From contig WRLM01000001.1 of the NCBI GenBank assembly GCA_009777615.1, forward strand, positions 540,984 to 604,983: a stretch of 64,000 nucleotides of DNA, in the 5' to 3' direction. A program made the translations under genes and the position numbers. This DNA comes from Candidatus Methanoplasma cognatum. GTDB lineage: Archaea > Thermoplasmatota > Thermoplasmata > Methanomassiliicoccales > Methanomethylophilaceae. The notes under the pieces are model-generated. The model ran no database searches and had not been told where the DNA came from. It saw only the letters and a list, made by a program, of their open reading frames with translations. How positions within the stretch are numbered: position 1 is the stretch's first letter; every line of letters begins with the position of its first letter. Below are positions 53,783 through 62,020 of the stretch, in pieces.

Positions 53783-54334
53783 ATGATCAGAACGTTCCCC
53801 ATAAACACCCCGCGCCTCTGTCTCCGGCAGTTCATGATGAGCGATGCGAAAAAAGCATATGATAACTGGATGTCCGATGACGATGTGACCGAGTTCCTCA
53901 CGTGGGAGACGCACAGGTCCCAGGAGGAATCCGAAGGGGTGATATGGAGCTGGATACGCGCATATGAAGCGGGACTCATGGATTGGTGCATCACTCTCAA
54001 ACAGAAGCAGGAGCCCATAGGCAGCATAACCGCGGTACAGGATTTCCCGGATAAAGGATACTGCGAGCTGGGATACTGCATCGCGAAGGACCATTGGGGC
54101 AAAGGGTACATGACCGAAGCGGTGAGGGCGGTCACAGAATTCATATTCAAAAACACCGACTATGTATGGATACAGGCCAGGTGCGATTCCGAGAACTACG
54201 GATCGAGAAGGTGTCTTGAGAAAAGCAATTACAAACATGCGACAAGCCTTGAGCTTCCGTCCCCGAAAGGAAAAGGAGAGGTAAGAACTTACCATATGAT
54301 GAGGATAGACCGCAGGGACATGTTCAGAATGTGA
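53783..54334 (+). CDS. GNAT N-acetyltransferase, RimJ/RimL-like
   Basis: 183 residues. FPINTPRLCLRQFMMSDAKKA opening, then LGYCIAKDHWGKGYMTEAVRA, the acetyl-CoA-binding motif A of the GNAT_3 (ribosomal-protein acetyltransferase-like) group, and ARCDSENYGSRRCLEKSNYK as motif B. Substrate unknown; may acetylate an antibiotic, amino acid or protein N-terminus. ATG 53783 is preferred over an in-frame TTG at 53771 overlapping the preceding gene. Confidence 0.85.
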   Translation: MIRTFPINTPRLCLRQFMMSDAKKAYDNWMSDDDVTEFLTWETHRSQEESEGVIWSWIRAYEAGLMDWCITLKQKQEPIGSITAVQDFPDKGYCELGYCIAKDHWGKGYMTEAVRAVTEFIFKNTDYVWIQARCDSENYGSRRCLEKSNYKHATSLELPSPKGKGEVRTYHMMRIDRRDMFRM

Positions 54335-54339
54335 TCGTA

Positions 54340-54594
54340 ATGACGAACGAGAACTACCAAAAATGCCGCACATGCAGGTTCTGCATTCATTCTGGGGATG
54401 ATTGGGTATGTTCGCTCAGAAGCATGCCCACCAGCAGCGGCGGTTCATGCGAAAGGTACAGACCGGGCTCCTGTGAGAACTGCAACCATTTGATCATGTC
54501 CGGAGGGAACGCGCGGTGCGGGTTCACAGGAGAAGAAGCATACATACTCAGCGTCTGTTCCGATTACGACCCGTCGGGAATGAGATCAATATGA
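54340..54594 (+). CDS. Small cysteine-rich protein, probable metal-binding
   Basis: 84 residues with nine cysteines in two clusters: CRTCRFC...VCS...SCERY and SCENCNHL...RCGF...VCSDYD. This looks like two zinc-ribbon or zinc-knuckle units; the tail DYDPSGMR resembles proteins annotated as DUF-type zinc ribbons. No enzyme motif. The ATG lies 6 nt after the GNAT stop with GTGATC in front, so it belongs to the same transcript. The last 9 nt overlap the convergent DUF5685 gene. Confidence 0.7.
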   Translation: MTNENYQKCRTCRFCIHSGDDWVCSLRSMPTSSGGSCERYRPGSCENCNHLIMSGGNARCGFTGEEAYILSVCSDYDPSGMRSI

Positions 54595-55500
54595 GGCGTT
54601 CCTTTTCCTTCGGCCGTCGAACACATTCTTGAGGGAAGCCTTCGCTTCGCTAGAGCCGGACATGACCTTTTTCGCGGAATCCGGTATGCCGTAATAGACA
54701 ATGTTGTCCGCTATTCCCAGATCGAACGTCATCCGATCCCTTAAGGCAGAATATGACGTCTGGAGACCGCCTATGACCTTGTTGAGGGAATCAGAAATGT
54801 CGTAGAGGTTCTCCTCTATGAACTGCATCTTGTTCCTGAACCCTCTGCGGCCGGCCAGCAGCGGATTGTAGGTTCCGTTGATGAAATCCTCGTCAAGATC
54901 GTCTATCGCATCCATAAGATATACCGAAGCACCTAAGCTTGTGAACAATCCTTCCAGATCGCTTCCCGCTTTTTCTCCCGCAATGTCCTTCAGGGCATAT
55001 GCCAGGGATCTGCCGAACGCCTCCCCCATCCGCACGGCGTCATCGCATCCCATGCCCTCCATTCTTCTGAGTTCCTCGAACCCCCGCCCTACCGCCTCGT
55101 CGTACTCCGGATATTCCCTCTCGGCTTTCGATATCGCGCGCCCCAGTACCAGGGAGGCGCCGTTGCTCTTTATGCTTGGTCTGTCAAATGCATCATCGGT
55201 GAGTTCCCATTTTGTCAGCAGGACCGTATATGCGGCCATTTTTCTGAAAAGGTCAGAATCGGCCGAAGGATCCTTAAAAACACACAGCATGGAATTTTTC
55301 GTCCCCTCAAATCTGGGAGTGTCGCCCAAGAAGGAGTTCATGACGATCGTGTTGAAGGTCATGTCGTAATTTACGGCGGATGTAGATATTATGCCGTACC
55401 CAGATCTCAGCTGATGGCACGTTTCACAATAGTATCTCCTGTAAGTTGAAAGGTCCGAAGGGGACAATCTGCTGTAAAGAGGCACAGTATATCCGAACAT
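54586..55500 (-). CDS. DUF5685 family protein
   Basis: 304 residues, all helical. MFGYTVPLYSRLSPSDL, YRRYYCETCHQLRSGYG, AVNYDMTFNTIVMNSFLGD and LMDAIDDLDEDFINGTYNPL match the conserved blocks of DUF5685. The Asp-rich DAIDDLDED recalls the metal-binding DDxxD motif of isoprenoid synthases, and the CETCH pair may bind metal; both are visual similarities only. No function is known to me. ATG 55500; its 3' end overlaps the convergent Cys-rich gene by 9 nt. Confidence 0.75.
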   Translation of the reverse strand: MFGYTVPLYSRLSPSDLSTYRRYYCETCHQLRSGYGIISTSAVNYDMTFNTIVMNSFLGDTPRFEGTKNSMLCVFKDPSADSDLFRKMAAYTVLLTKWELTDDAFDRPSIKSNGASLVLGRAISKAEREYPEYDEAVGRGFEELRRMEGMGCDDAVRMGEAFGRSLAYALKDIAGEKAGSDLEGLFTSLGASVYLMDAIDDLDEDFINGTYNPLLAGRRGFRNKMQFIEENLYDISDSLNKVIGGLQTSYSALRDRMTFDLGIADNIVYYGIPDSAKKVMSGSSEAKASLKNVFDGRRKRNASY

Positions 55501-55675
55501 GTTCTCTGCATGAACATGAATGGTTCGAACATTTAATACTGCGTCCCGTAAAGCTACAATTCCTGATCACAGCATATCTTTAGATCCCAATGACAACAGC
55601 CCGATGAAATGCAACCGCTAAATTTTGCCGCCAACGAGATCAGATCCGGAGCAATTCCCGCCGGTTCTTTCTTCT

Positions 55676-56036
55676 TTCTCCGGGAATGAGGGGGTTTTCA
55701 GTGACCAATCTTTGGCAAATGACACAGCTGTATATGGAATATCATGATGTTGAAAAACTCCAGCCATTGGTTGGAGAAATCAGCTGGGCAAAACATGTTG
55801 TCATTCTCAACCGCTGCAAGGACAACCTCGAAAGGCAATTCTATATCATGTCCGCAAAGAAATTCGGATGGACAAAAGCCGTGCTGATCCATCAGATCGA
55901 CAGCAGGAGCTATGAGAGGCATCTGCTGAATCAGACCAGTTTTGAACAACCCGTTATTTCCGTGAGCTTTTACAATGCATTTGTGACATTCGAAGCAGTG
56001 AAACCGAACGCACTTCGACTAACCATATACATGTAA
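55676..56036 (+). pseudogene. Truncated duplicate of the DUF1016 nuclease gene
   Basis: About 270 nt (55676-55950) nearly identical to 56307-56580 inside the intact gene next to it: GFSVTNLWQMTQLYMEYHDV and NLERQFYIMSAKKFGWTKAV recur. Both ends are cut: upstream sequence is unrelated and after LLNQTSFEQ the frame runs into unrelated codons to TAA at 56036. It lacks the N-terminal part and the nuclease core, so it is a partial-duplication remnant. Confidence 0.8.
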
Positions 56037-56075
56037 TACAGGGGCTTTATCTCCGAACGTTGAACGTATAGGAGC

Positions 56076-57122
56076 ATGAACAAACCAGCAAAAGAAACAG
56101 AGATAGGATCCTTTGAAAAAGCGAATATGGACTTTATAGCTGACATCAAGCTGAAGGTGCGCCAAGCGCAGTATGAGGCGATGCGGTCAGTGAACACACA
56201 GCTTGTGGCCCTCTATTGGGAACTTGGAAAGGCCATCGCGGAGAAACAGCAAGAAGGCTGGGGTAAGGCCGTCGTACCGGCCCTGTCTAAAGAATTACAG
56301 AAGGAATTTCCAGGAGTGAGGGGTTTTTCAGTGACCAACCTTTGGCAAATGGCGCAGCTATATGTGGAATATCACGGTGTTGAAAAACTCCAGTCATTGA
56401 TTGGAGAAATTAGCTGGACAAACCATGTCATCATTCTCAACCGTTGCAAGGACAACCTCGAAAGGCAATTCTATATAATGTCCGCAAAGAAATTCGGATG
56501 GACAAAAGCCGTGCTGATCCATCAGATCGACAGCAGGAGCTATGAGAGACATCTGCTGAATCAGACCAATTTTGAACATACTTTGCCTGAAAACATAAGG
56601 GGTCAGGCGGCTTTAGCAGTAAAAGATGAGTATCTTTTTGATTTCCTCGATCTCGGTGACGATTATTCAGAAAGCCAGCTTGAAACGGCGCTTGTCAACA
56701 ATATCCGTAACTTTTTGCTAGAAATGGACCTTCAGTTCGCCTTCATAGGGAATCAGTTCAGGATAGATGTTGATGATAAGGAGTATTTCATTGACCTGCT
56801 GCTATACCACCGCCAGTTGCAGTGTCTCGTGGCCATTGAACTGAAGGTAGGAGAGTTCATCCCCGAATACAAGGGGAAAATGGAGTTCTACCTGTCTGTT
56901 CTGAACGATAAAGTGAAACTGCCCAATGAGAACGACGCTGTCGGCATAATAATATGCAGAGAGAAGAACCGCACCGTGGTGGAATACTCTCTGAAAACAG
57001 GCACCATGCCTATCGGCGTCGCGACATACTCCACAACATCGGAACTGCCGGAGAGATATCAGAGGTTCCTGCCCGACGGAGAGACGATCGCTAAGAAATT
57101 GGATCATTTCAGAACCCGATGA
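56076..57122 (+). CDS. DUF1016/PDDEXK nuclease-domain protein (YhcG family)
   Basis: 348 residues. N-terminal DUF1016_N helical part (QTLV-type ALYWELGKAIAEKQQEGWG; LSKELQKEFPGVRGFSVTNL), then the C-terminal nuclease: FIGNQFRIDVDDKEYFIDLL, LQCLVAIELKVGEFIPEYKG with catalytic-type Asp and ELK. The family occurs near restriction-modification and other defence genes; activity here is not proven. ATG 56076 has GGAG only 1 nt away, too close for normal use, so initiation may be leaderless or at an internal ATG. A partial copy precedes it. Confidence 0.88.
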   Translation: MNKPAKETEIGSFEKANMDFIADIKLKVRQAQYEAMRSVNTQLVALYWELGKAIAEKQQEGWGKAVVPALSKELQKEFPGVRGFSVTNLWQMAQLYVEYHGVEKLQSLIGEISWTNHVIILNRCKDNLERQFYIMSAKKFGWTKAVLIHQIDSRSYERHLLNQTNFEHTLPENIRGQAALAVKDEYLFDFLDLGDDYSESQLETALVNNIRNFLLEMDLQFAFIGNQFRIDVDDKEYFIDLLLYHRQLQCLVAIELKVGEFIPEYKGKMEFYLSVLNDKVKLPNENDAVGIIICREKNRTVVEYSLKTGTMPIGVATYSTTSELPERYQRFLPDGETIAKKLDHFRTR

Positions 57123-57313
57123 TCTCCTCTCAGTCATCCCCAGACAATGTTTCTTGAAATGGACATGTTCAGTCAAAAATTCCAATAACTGCGCATGCAC
57201 ATTATTCGGGCCTTTTCCGGAGCGGTCTTTCTAAAAGACTTGCCTCTGATATCTTTGGCGTCAGTATCTGGTGGCTCCTTTGCTATGGAGAATAAGGAAA
57301 CGCACAGCAGAAT

Positions 57314-57326
57314 ACTTAATATATTC
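57314..57326 (+). promoter_or_regulatory. Promoter of the Cys-rich peptide / radical SAM pair
   Basis: ACTTAATATATTC; transcription expected near 57345, immediately before the hairpin at 57348. Confidence 0.5.
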
Positions 57327-57347
57327 TTAAGGGGTACGCGGGATGAA

Positions 57348-57365
57348 CCTATCCAGCAGGATAGG
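57348..57365 (+). promoter_or_regulatory. 5' leader hairpin before the Cys-rich peptide gene
   Basis: CCTATCC-AGCA-GGATAGG, a perfect 7-bp stem, sits at the expected 5' end of the mRNA and is followed one base later by the ribosome binding site AGGTGA (57367-57372) and ATG 57377. Confidence 0.6.
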
Positions 57366-57376
57366 TAGGTGAAAAC

Positions 57377-57673
57377 ATGTCTCCCGATGCAAAGACCATC
57401 GAAAGCCTGACCGCATTATATATGGACCAGTCTCCCGCAGCATTCACATCGATCGCCATGCACGCCAAGGCGCCGAACGATTATTCGAAGCGCGTCGACG
57501 AAGCGGAACACGGCGGCGCCCCCGCTTGCGATTATCCCTGCTGTAATGACAGAGGGTGCTGCTCGTCCGGCTGGTGGTATCTTGGGCTGGGAGGATGCGT
57601 AGTGGTATGCTGTGCGTTCTGCTGCTACATAACGAACGGGTTCAACGGCGCATGGCCGTACTGGCCCTTCTGA
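57377..57673 (+). CDS. Cysteine-rich peptide, candidate RiPP precursor
   Basis: 98 residues. The first 47 are a Cys-free, soluble leader-like part ending in GluHisGlyGly (residues 44-47), a double-glycine junction. The last 51 contain ten cysteines (51, 55, 56, 61, 62, 74, 78, 79, 82, 83) in two similar arrays, CxxxCCx4CC and CxxxCCxxCC, separated by SSGWWYLGLGG, and end in aromatic-rich FNGAWPYWPF. Strong AGGTGA before the ATG; the stop is 7 nt from the radical SAM gene. This is the layout of ribosomally made peptides with radical-SAM-installed thioether links. Alternatives: a membrane-embedded metal-binding protein. No homologue is recognised. Confidence 0.7.
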   Translation: MSPDAKTIESLTALYMDQSPAAFTSIAMHAKAPNDYSKRVDEAEHGGAPACDYPCCNDRGCCSSGWWYLGLGGCVVVCCAFCCYITNGFNGAWPYWPF

Positions 57674-57680
57674 GCCGGAT

Positions 57681-58823
57681 ATGAGGCCGTTCATTTCGGT
57701 GATAATAAAGCCGACGCTTGATTGTAATATCGACTGCAGGCACTGCTATCACGCGTCGGAAGAGAGGTCTTCCGAAAGGATGAGCATCGATACTCTGGAC
57801 GATTTTTTCAGGAAGCTGTCCGAGGAGTACGAGTCCGTGTGGTTCATATGGCACGGCGGGGAGCCTCTGCTCATGCCGCCGGGATTCTACAAAGAGGCGC
57901 TGGACCTTCAGGAAAGGTATTTCGGCAAACGTTCCCACAGAGTGGGGAACACGATACAGACGAACGGGACGCTGCTGGATAGAAAGATGATCAGCTTCTG
58001 CAAAGACAAGATGATAAACATAGGGGTATCTTTCGAAGGCCCTTACAACGATGTTCTTCGGGAGAAAACAGAGTCGGTAAGGGAGAGATTGGATTACCTC
58101 AGCCGAAAGGAACGGGTGTTCTCGGTCAGTTCCACCATTTCCTCGGAAACGGCCTCCAAACAAAAGGAGATATACGAAAGCTTCAGGTCGGACAAGACCG
58201 CGGTGTCCCTTTCGCCGGTCATACCCGCGGGATGCGCCGCATGCGGAGGCGTGGTCCCGGATGCCGAAGAGTACATAAGATCAAGCATCGAATGTTTCGA
58301 TGAATGGCTTTTTGACAAGGATGCGGAGATACCGCTCATCCCCCACTACCTATACATCATGAATGCTCTGGGAGAGCCGGCGGAATCCGATTGCGCACAC
58401 GCCTCCTGCCTGACCAAATGGATATGCGTCTATCCCAACGGAGACCTTTATCCGTGCGGCAAAGGCTGCCCTCCCGAATTCAAACTCGGCAATCTGTCGG
58501 GGATCGACAGGATATCGGACGCATTTTTGACGGAAGGGTTCGAAAGGATCCTGAGAGGCACCGTCGAGAGAAGGAACTCCTGCATGGCGGAGTGCGATCT
58601 TTACGGATACTGCAACGGAGGGTGCAGCATCGACGCATATTACGAAGCGGGCATCAGTAAGAACGGAGGGGATTCCTGCAGGATCTTCAAAGCTGTGTTC
58701 GGACACGTCCTTTCTTCGGTGGAAGAGATCATCGAGACGCGCCCCGACCTGTCTCAGTACAACAAGTTCGTCAAGGATGCGGTCCTGGGCAGGCTGGTAA
58801 ATCCCAAGACGATCATCCCGTGA
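57681..58823 (+). CDS. Radical SAM/SPASM enzyme, probable peptide maturase
   Basis: 380 residues. The first cluster motif is CNIDCRHC (Cys15, Cys19, Cys22), then HGGEPLLM, NTIQTNGTLL and GVSFEGPYN as in anaerobic sulfatase-maturase-like enzymes. The SPASM region has CVYPNGDLYPCGKGC, LGNLSG, CMAECDLYGYCNGGC and a final Cys in GGDSC, enough ligands for two auxiliary Fe-S clusters. No sulfatase gene is near, while a Cys-rich peptide gene lies 7 nt upstream, so that peptide is the likely substrate (thioether or C-C bond formation). No dedicated protease or ABC exporter is adjacent. Confidence 0.88.
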   Translation: MRPFISVIIKPTLDCNIDCRHCYHASEERSSERMSIDTLDDFFRKLSEEYESVWFIWHGGEPLLMPPGFYKEALDLQERYFGKRSHRVGNTIQTNGTLLDRKMISFCKDKMINIGVSFEGPYNDVLREKTESVRERLDYLSRKERVFSVSSTISSETASKQKEIYESFRSDKTAVSLSPVIPAGCAACGGVVPDAEEYIRSSIECFDEWLFDKDAEIPLIPHYLYIMNALGEPAESDCAHASCLTKWICVYPNGDLYPCGKGCPPEFKLGNLSGIDRISDAFLTEGFERILRGTVERRNSCMAECDLYGYCNGGCSIDAYYEAGISKNGGDSCRIFKAVFGHVLSSVEEIIETRPDLSQYNKFVKDAVLGRLVNPKTIIP

Positions 58824-58886
58824 CGTCTGTTCAGGCGAAGGCCGCCGGTGTTCTTTGTGCGGTCTTCGGCAGACGGCGAAGCATCC

Positions 58887-59834
58887 TCAGTTCCGACCGT
58901 TGCCGTTGGGTTCGTCCGCGCCGATGGCGTCTATGTCGTACGGCGTGCGCTGGTAGACATAGTAGTTCAGCCAGTTGCTGAAAAGCAGGGTCGCATGTGC
59001 CCTCCAGTTCATAGGGGGGTTCCTATCAGGGTCGTCTTTTGGGAAATAGTTGGCGGGAATACGGGGGGAAAGACCTTTTTTCATATCTCTGTCATACTCA
59101 TATGCCAGAGTCCCCACGTCGTATTCGGAGTGGCCGGTGACGAACACCTGTCCCGCTCTTTCCGAGGTCACTATGCCGACCCCTGCCGCTTTGGATTCGG
59201 CGATTATGTGGAGACGCGGGTTGCGGTTTATGTCGACCGCGCGGACCTCTGTGTGCCTGGAATGCGGCATGTTGAACTCATCGTCGAATCCTCTGATGAG
59301 AGGCTCGTCCTTTACGTTGATCGTATGGCAGAATATACCGGACATCTTCTCGTTGAGGGGGTATTTCGGCACATGATAGTGGTAATACATTCCCGCCTGG
59401 GCGCCCCAGCAGATATGGAGCGTCGAACTCACGTTCTTAAGGGACCATTCCATGATCTCGCACAGTTCGTCCCAGTAGTCCACCTCCTTGAAGTCTATGT
59501 TCTCCACGGGAGCGCCGGTTATTATCATGCCGTCGAACTTCCTGTCCTTGATCTCGTCGAAGGTATAGTAGAACTTATCCAAGTATTCCTGCGAAATGTT
59601 CTTCGATTCATGGGTAACCATCTGCAGGAAGAATATGTCGGTCTGCAGAGGGGTGTTGCCCAGAAGTCTGAGGAGCTGTATCTCTGTGTCTATTTTGGTA
59701 GGCATGAGGTTCAGGAGCAGTATCTTCATCGGACGTATGTCCTGAGCTGCCGCACGTCCCTCCCTCATAACGAATATGTTCTCTGATTCGAGAGCCGCTC
59801 CGGCAGGCAGGTCATCGGGTATGTTTATCGGCAT
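58887..59834 (-). CDS. metA: Homoserine O-acetyltransferase (MetA type)
   Basis: 315 residues. Catalytic Cys142 in [10 protein letters not shown], His235 and Glu237 in [29 protein letters not shown] is the family opening. Residue 111, which sets acyl-CoA choice, is Glu ([10 protein letters not shown]), the acetyl-CoA type; succinyl enzymes have Gly. This matches the O-acetylhomoserine sulfhydrylase at 8327-9652. ATG 59834 has GGGGGAG 8 nt upstream and its own promoter at 59871. The C-terminus carries an extra [17 protein letters not shown] tail. Confidence 0.93.
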   Translation of the reverse strand: MPINIPDDLPAGAALESENIFVMREGRAAAQDIRPMKILLLNLMPTKIDTEIQLLRLLGNTPLQTDIFFLQMVTHESKNISQEYLDKFYYTFDEIKDRKFDGMIITGAPVENIDFKEVDYWDELCEIMEWSLKNVSSTLHICWGAQAGMYYHYHVPKYPLNEKMSGIFCHTINVKDEPLIRGFDDEFNMPHSRHTEVRAVDINRNPRLHIIAESKAAGVGIVTSERAGQVFVTGHSEYDVGTLAYEYDRDMKKGLSPRIPANYFPKDDPDRNPPMNWRAHATLLFSNWLNYYVYQRTPYDIDAIGADEPNGNGRN

Positions 59835-59870
59835 AAGTTATGCTCCCCCTTGCGGGTGAAGAATACTTAC

Positions 59871-59881
59871 GTTTATTTATC
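59871..59881 (-). promoter_or_regulatory. Promoter of metA
   Basis: GATAAATAAAC on the minus strand, about 42 nt before the ATG; leaves a short leader carrying GGGGGAG. Confidence 0.45.
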
Positions 59882-59922
59882 TATTCTTAGCGGAACCCCT
59901 GTTGGCTATACGTTGAACCGGA

Positions 59923-60468
59923 TCAATATTCAATGCCTTTTCTGGCGTGTACACCCTTATCGAAGGGGTGTTTGATCAGTGTCATTTCGGTCACGAGGTC
60001 GGCATAGTCCACTATCTCCTTGGGTGCGCCCCTTCCTGTAAGCACGATCTCGACGTTATCCGGCCTCCCGCTCAGCATTCCGATGACCTCTTCCGGACTC
60101 AGTAGCTTCCAGCTCATGGCGTTGTTTATCTCGTCTAGTATCACAAGATCGTATCTTCCGGAATAGATCTCGTCTTTGGCCCTCTGAAGCGTTTCGCGGG
60201 CGATCCTGATGTCCGTCTCCCTGGGGACCTTTGACGACATGTGGTTTAGGCCGAGGGGGAGTATTGTGAAGTTCGGGAACCTTCCGGCGGATATGTGCTC
60301 ACCGTAGTTCTCGGGAGGTTTAAGGAATTGTATCATGAGGACCTCAAGTCCGCGCCCCGCCGCCCTGAAAGCGAGACCCAGCGAGGCGGTGGTCTTCCCC
60401 TTTCCGTTCCCCGTATAGATCTGCACCAAGCCGAGTTCTTTCTTTATCTCAGGAGGTATGCTGCTCAT
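59923..60468 (-). CDS. cobA: Cob(I)yrinic acid a,c-diamide adenosyltransferase
   Basis: 181 residues, CobA/BtuR/CobO type. Unusual P-loop YTGNGKGKTTAS (19-30), MIQFLKP, DLVILDEINNAM and the C-terminal ARKGIEY signature. Adenosylates corrinoids using ATP. Methyl-reducing methanogens depend on corrinoid methyltransferases, so corrinoid metabolism is expected. It is divergent from the MFS gene with 72 nt between start codons, and upstream of metA on the same strand but apparently in a separate transcript. Confidence 0.94.
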   Translation of the reverse strand: MSSIPPEIKKELGLVQIYTGNGKGKTTASLGLAFRAAGRGLEVLMIQFLKPPENYGEHISAGRFPNFTILPLGLNHMSSKVPRETDIRIARETLQRAKDEIYSGRYDLVILDEINNAMSWKLLSPEEVIGMLSGRPDNVEIVLTGRGAPKEIVDYADLVTEMTLIKHPFDKGVHARKGIEY

Positions 60469-60540
60469 CTTTATCCCACATGAATCCGGTTCTCAGAATT
60501 AAACCTATGTTATTAATAATGGGATAATAATTTCGAGTCC

Positions 60541-61944
60541 ATGGAGCCGTCCATAACCTATTCTTCTGCTGAGATGAGAACAGTGCTCATTGCCAGCTGT
60601 GCGGGCGTCTTCATTATGCCGCTCATGAGTACGATGATGAATCTGGCTCTTGTGCTGATAGGCGCTGAGTTCGATGTAGGCTCAAAATCTTTGGCCATGG
60701 TCAATACGACATTTCTTCTTGCTTCGGTCATTGTTATGGTGCCCTTGGCAAGGGTATCCGATATCATCGGCAGGAAGAAAGTATTCATCGCAGGCCTGCT
60801 GATCACTCTCGCATCGGCCTTGGTCGGCGGTTTCTCCCCCAACTTTGAGGTCCTGCTCGTTATGAGGTTCATCATGGGGGCCGGCTCGGCCGCACTGTCC
60901 GTTTCGAGCATCGCGATGCTCACGGAGGTGTTCCCCGTTGAAAGGAGAGGATGGGCCATCGGCATACAGTCCACGTTCATCTATCTCGGCATCGCGGTCG
61001 GCCCGGCGCTCGGAGGGTTCATATGCGACTTCATCGGCTGGAGGGAACTGTTCTTCTTCATGATCCCCTTCGTATTGATAGCGCTGGTATATGTGCTCAG
61101 GTTCAAGAGGGAGGCAATATCCAGCGCGGGGACAAGTATGGATTACCGCGGCGCGCTCCTGTACGGGGTGACGATCATGCTCACTATGTACGGCGTGATA
61201 AGCCTCCCGGAGATCTGGGCTTTGCCCCTTATCGCGGTGGGCCTGGTCATGCTGTTCGTTTTCATACGCACGATGAAGAGAACGGGATCCCCGGTCCTGG
61301 ATATCGGGGTATTCAGGTACAGGGTGTTCTCCAGGGCATGCATCGCGGCTTACACGAACTATGCGTCCTCCTACTCCGTCTCTTTCTTCCTGGCACTGTA
61401 TCTTCAAAGCGTTGGCATGCTCACGGCTTTCAACGCCGGACTCATACTTCTGATACAGCCGGTCGTTCAGGTCCTCCTCACCGCAAAGTTCGGGAGCTAT
61501 TCCGACAGGATAGCGGATAAGCGCCTGTTGCCCACGTCGGGCATGGTGCTGACCTGCGTCGCCGTATTCATGATAATATTCATGGGGACATCGGCCAACT
61601 ATCTTTACATCGCGATGATACTGATACTTCTCGGCGTGGGATACGGGATGTTCTCCGCGCCCAACACGAATGCCATAATGTCATCCGTTCCGCCAAAACA
61701 CCGGGGGGAGGCGTCCGGCATGATCGCCGTGGTAAGACAGATAGGGATGATGACGAGCATGAGCATCGCGATGTGCTGCATCGCTTTGATAATGGGATCG
61801 GCGGACAACATCGTCCCCCCGTACGACCAATTCGTAAATGTGATCGAGGTCGCGTTCGCGATATGTTTGGCCATGTGCATAGTGGGCACATTCCTCTCCT
61901 GGTTCAGAGGAGAGGCCCGGAAGAATGCTGCCGCATCCCAATGA
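60541..61944 (+). CDS. MFS transporter, DHA2-like drug exporter
   Basis: 467 residues, 13-14 predicted membrane segments. Motif A-like PLARVSDIIGRKKVF between helices 2 and 3 and motif C-like GIAVGPALGGFICD in helix 5 place it in the 14-helix DHA2 antiporters. Exports toxic compounds with H+ exchange; substrate unknown. TTATTAATAATGG centred about 26 nt before the ATG indicates a leaderless mRNA. Whether it exports the candidate RiPP at 57377 is open; it is 1.7 kb away on another transcript. Confidence 0.9.
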   Translation: MEPSITYSSAEMRTVLIASCAGVFIMPLMSTMMNLALVLIGAEFDVGSKSLAMVNTTFLLASVIVMVPLARVSDIIGRKKVFIAGLLITLASALVGGFSPNFEVLLVMRFIMGAGSAALSVSSIAMLTEVFPVERRGWAIGIQSTFIYLGIAVGPALGGFICDFIGWRELFFFMIPFVLIALVYVLRFKREAISSAGTSMDYRGALLYGVTIMLTMYGVISLPEIWALPLIAVGLVMLFVFIRTMKRTGSPVLDIGVFRYRVFSRACIAAYTNYASSYSVSFFLALYLQSVGMLTAFNAGLILLIQPVVQVLLTAKFGSYSDRIADKRLLPTSGMVLTCVAVFMIIFMGTSANYLYIAMILILLGVGYGMFSAPNTNAIMSSVPPKHRGEASGMIAVVRQIGMMTSMSIAMCCIALIMGSADNIVPPYDQFVNVIEVAFAICLAMCIVGTFLSWFRGEARKNAAASQ

Positions 61945-62020
61945 CCCAGCGGTTTAGTCATTCCTAACTTTTCCGCCCTTCCAGAAAAGTGTAAATACCT
62001 CTCAAGGGCATCACAAACAC

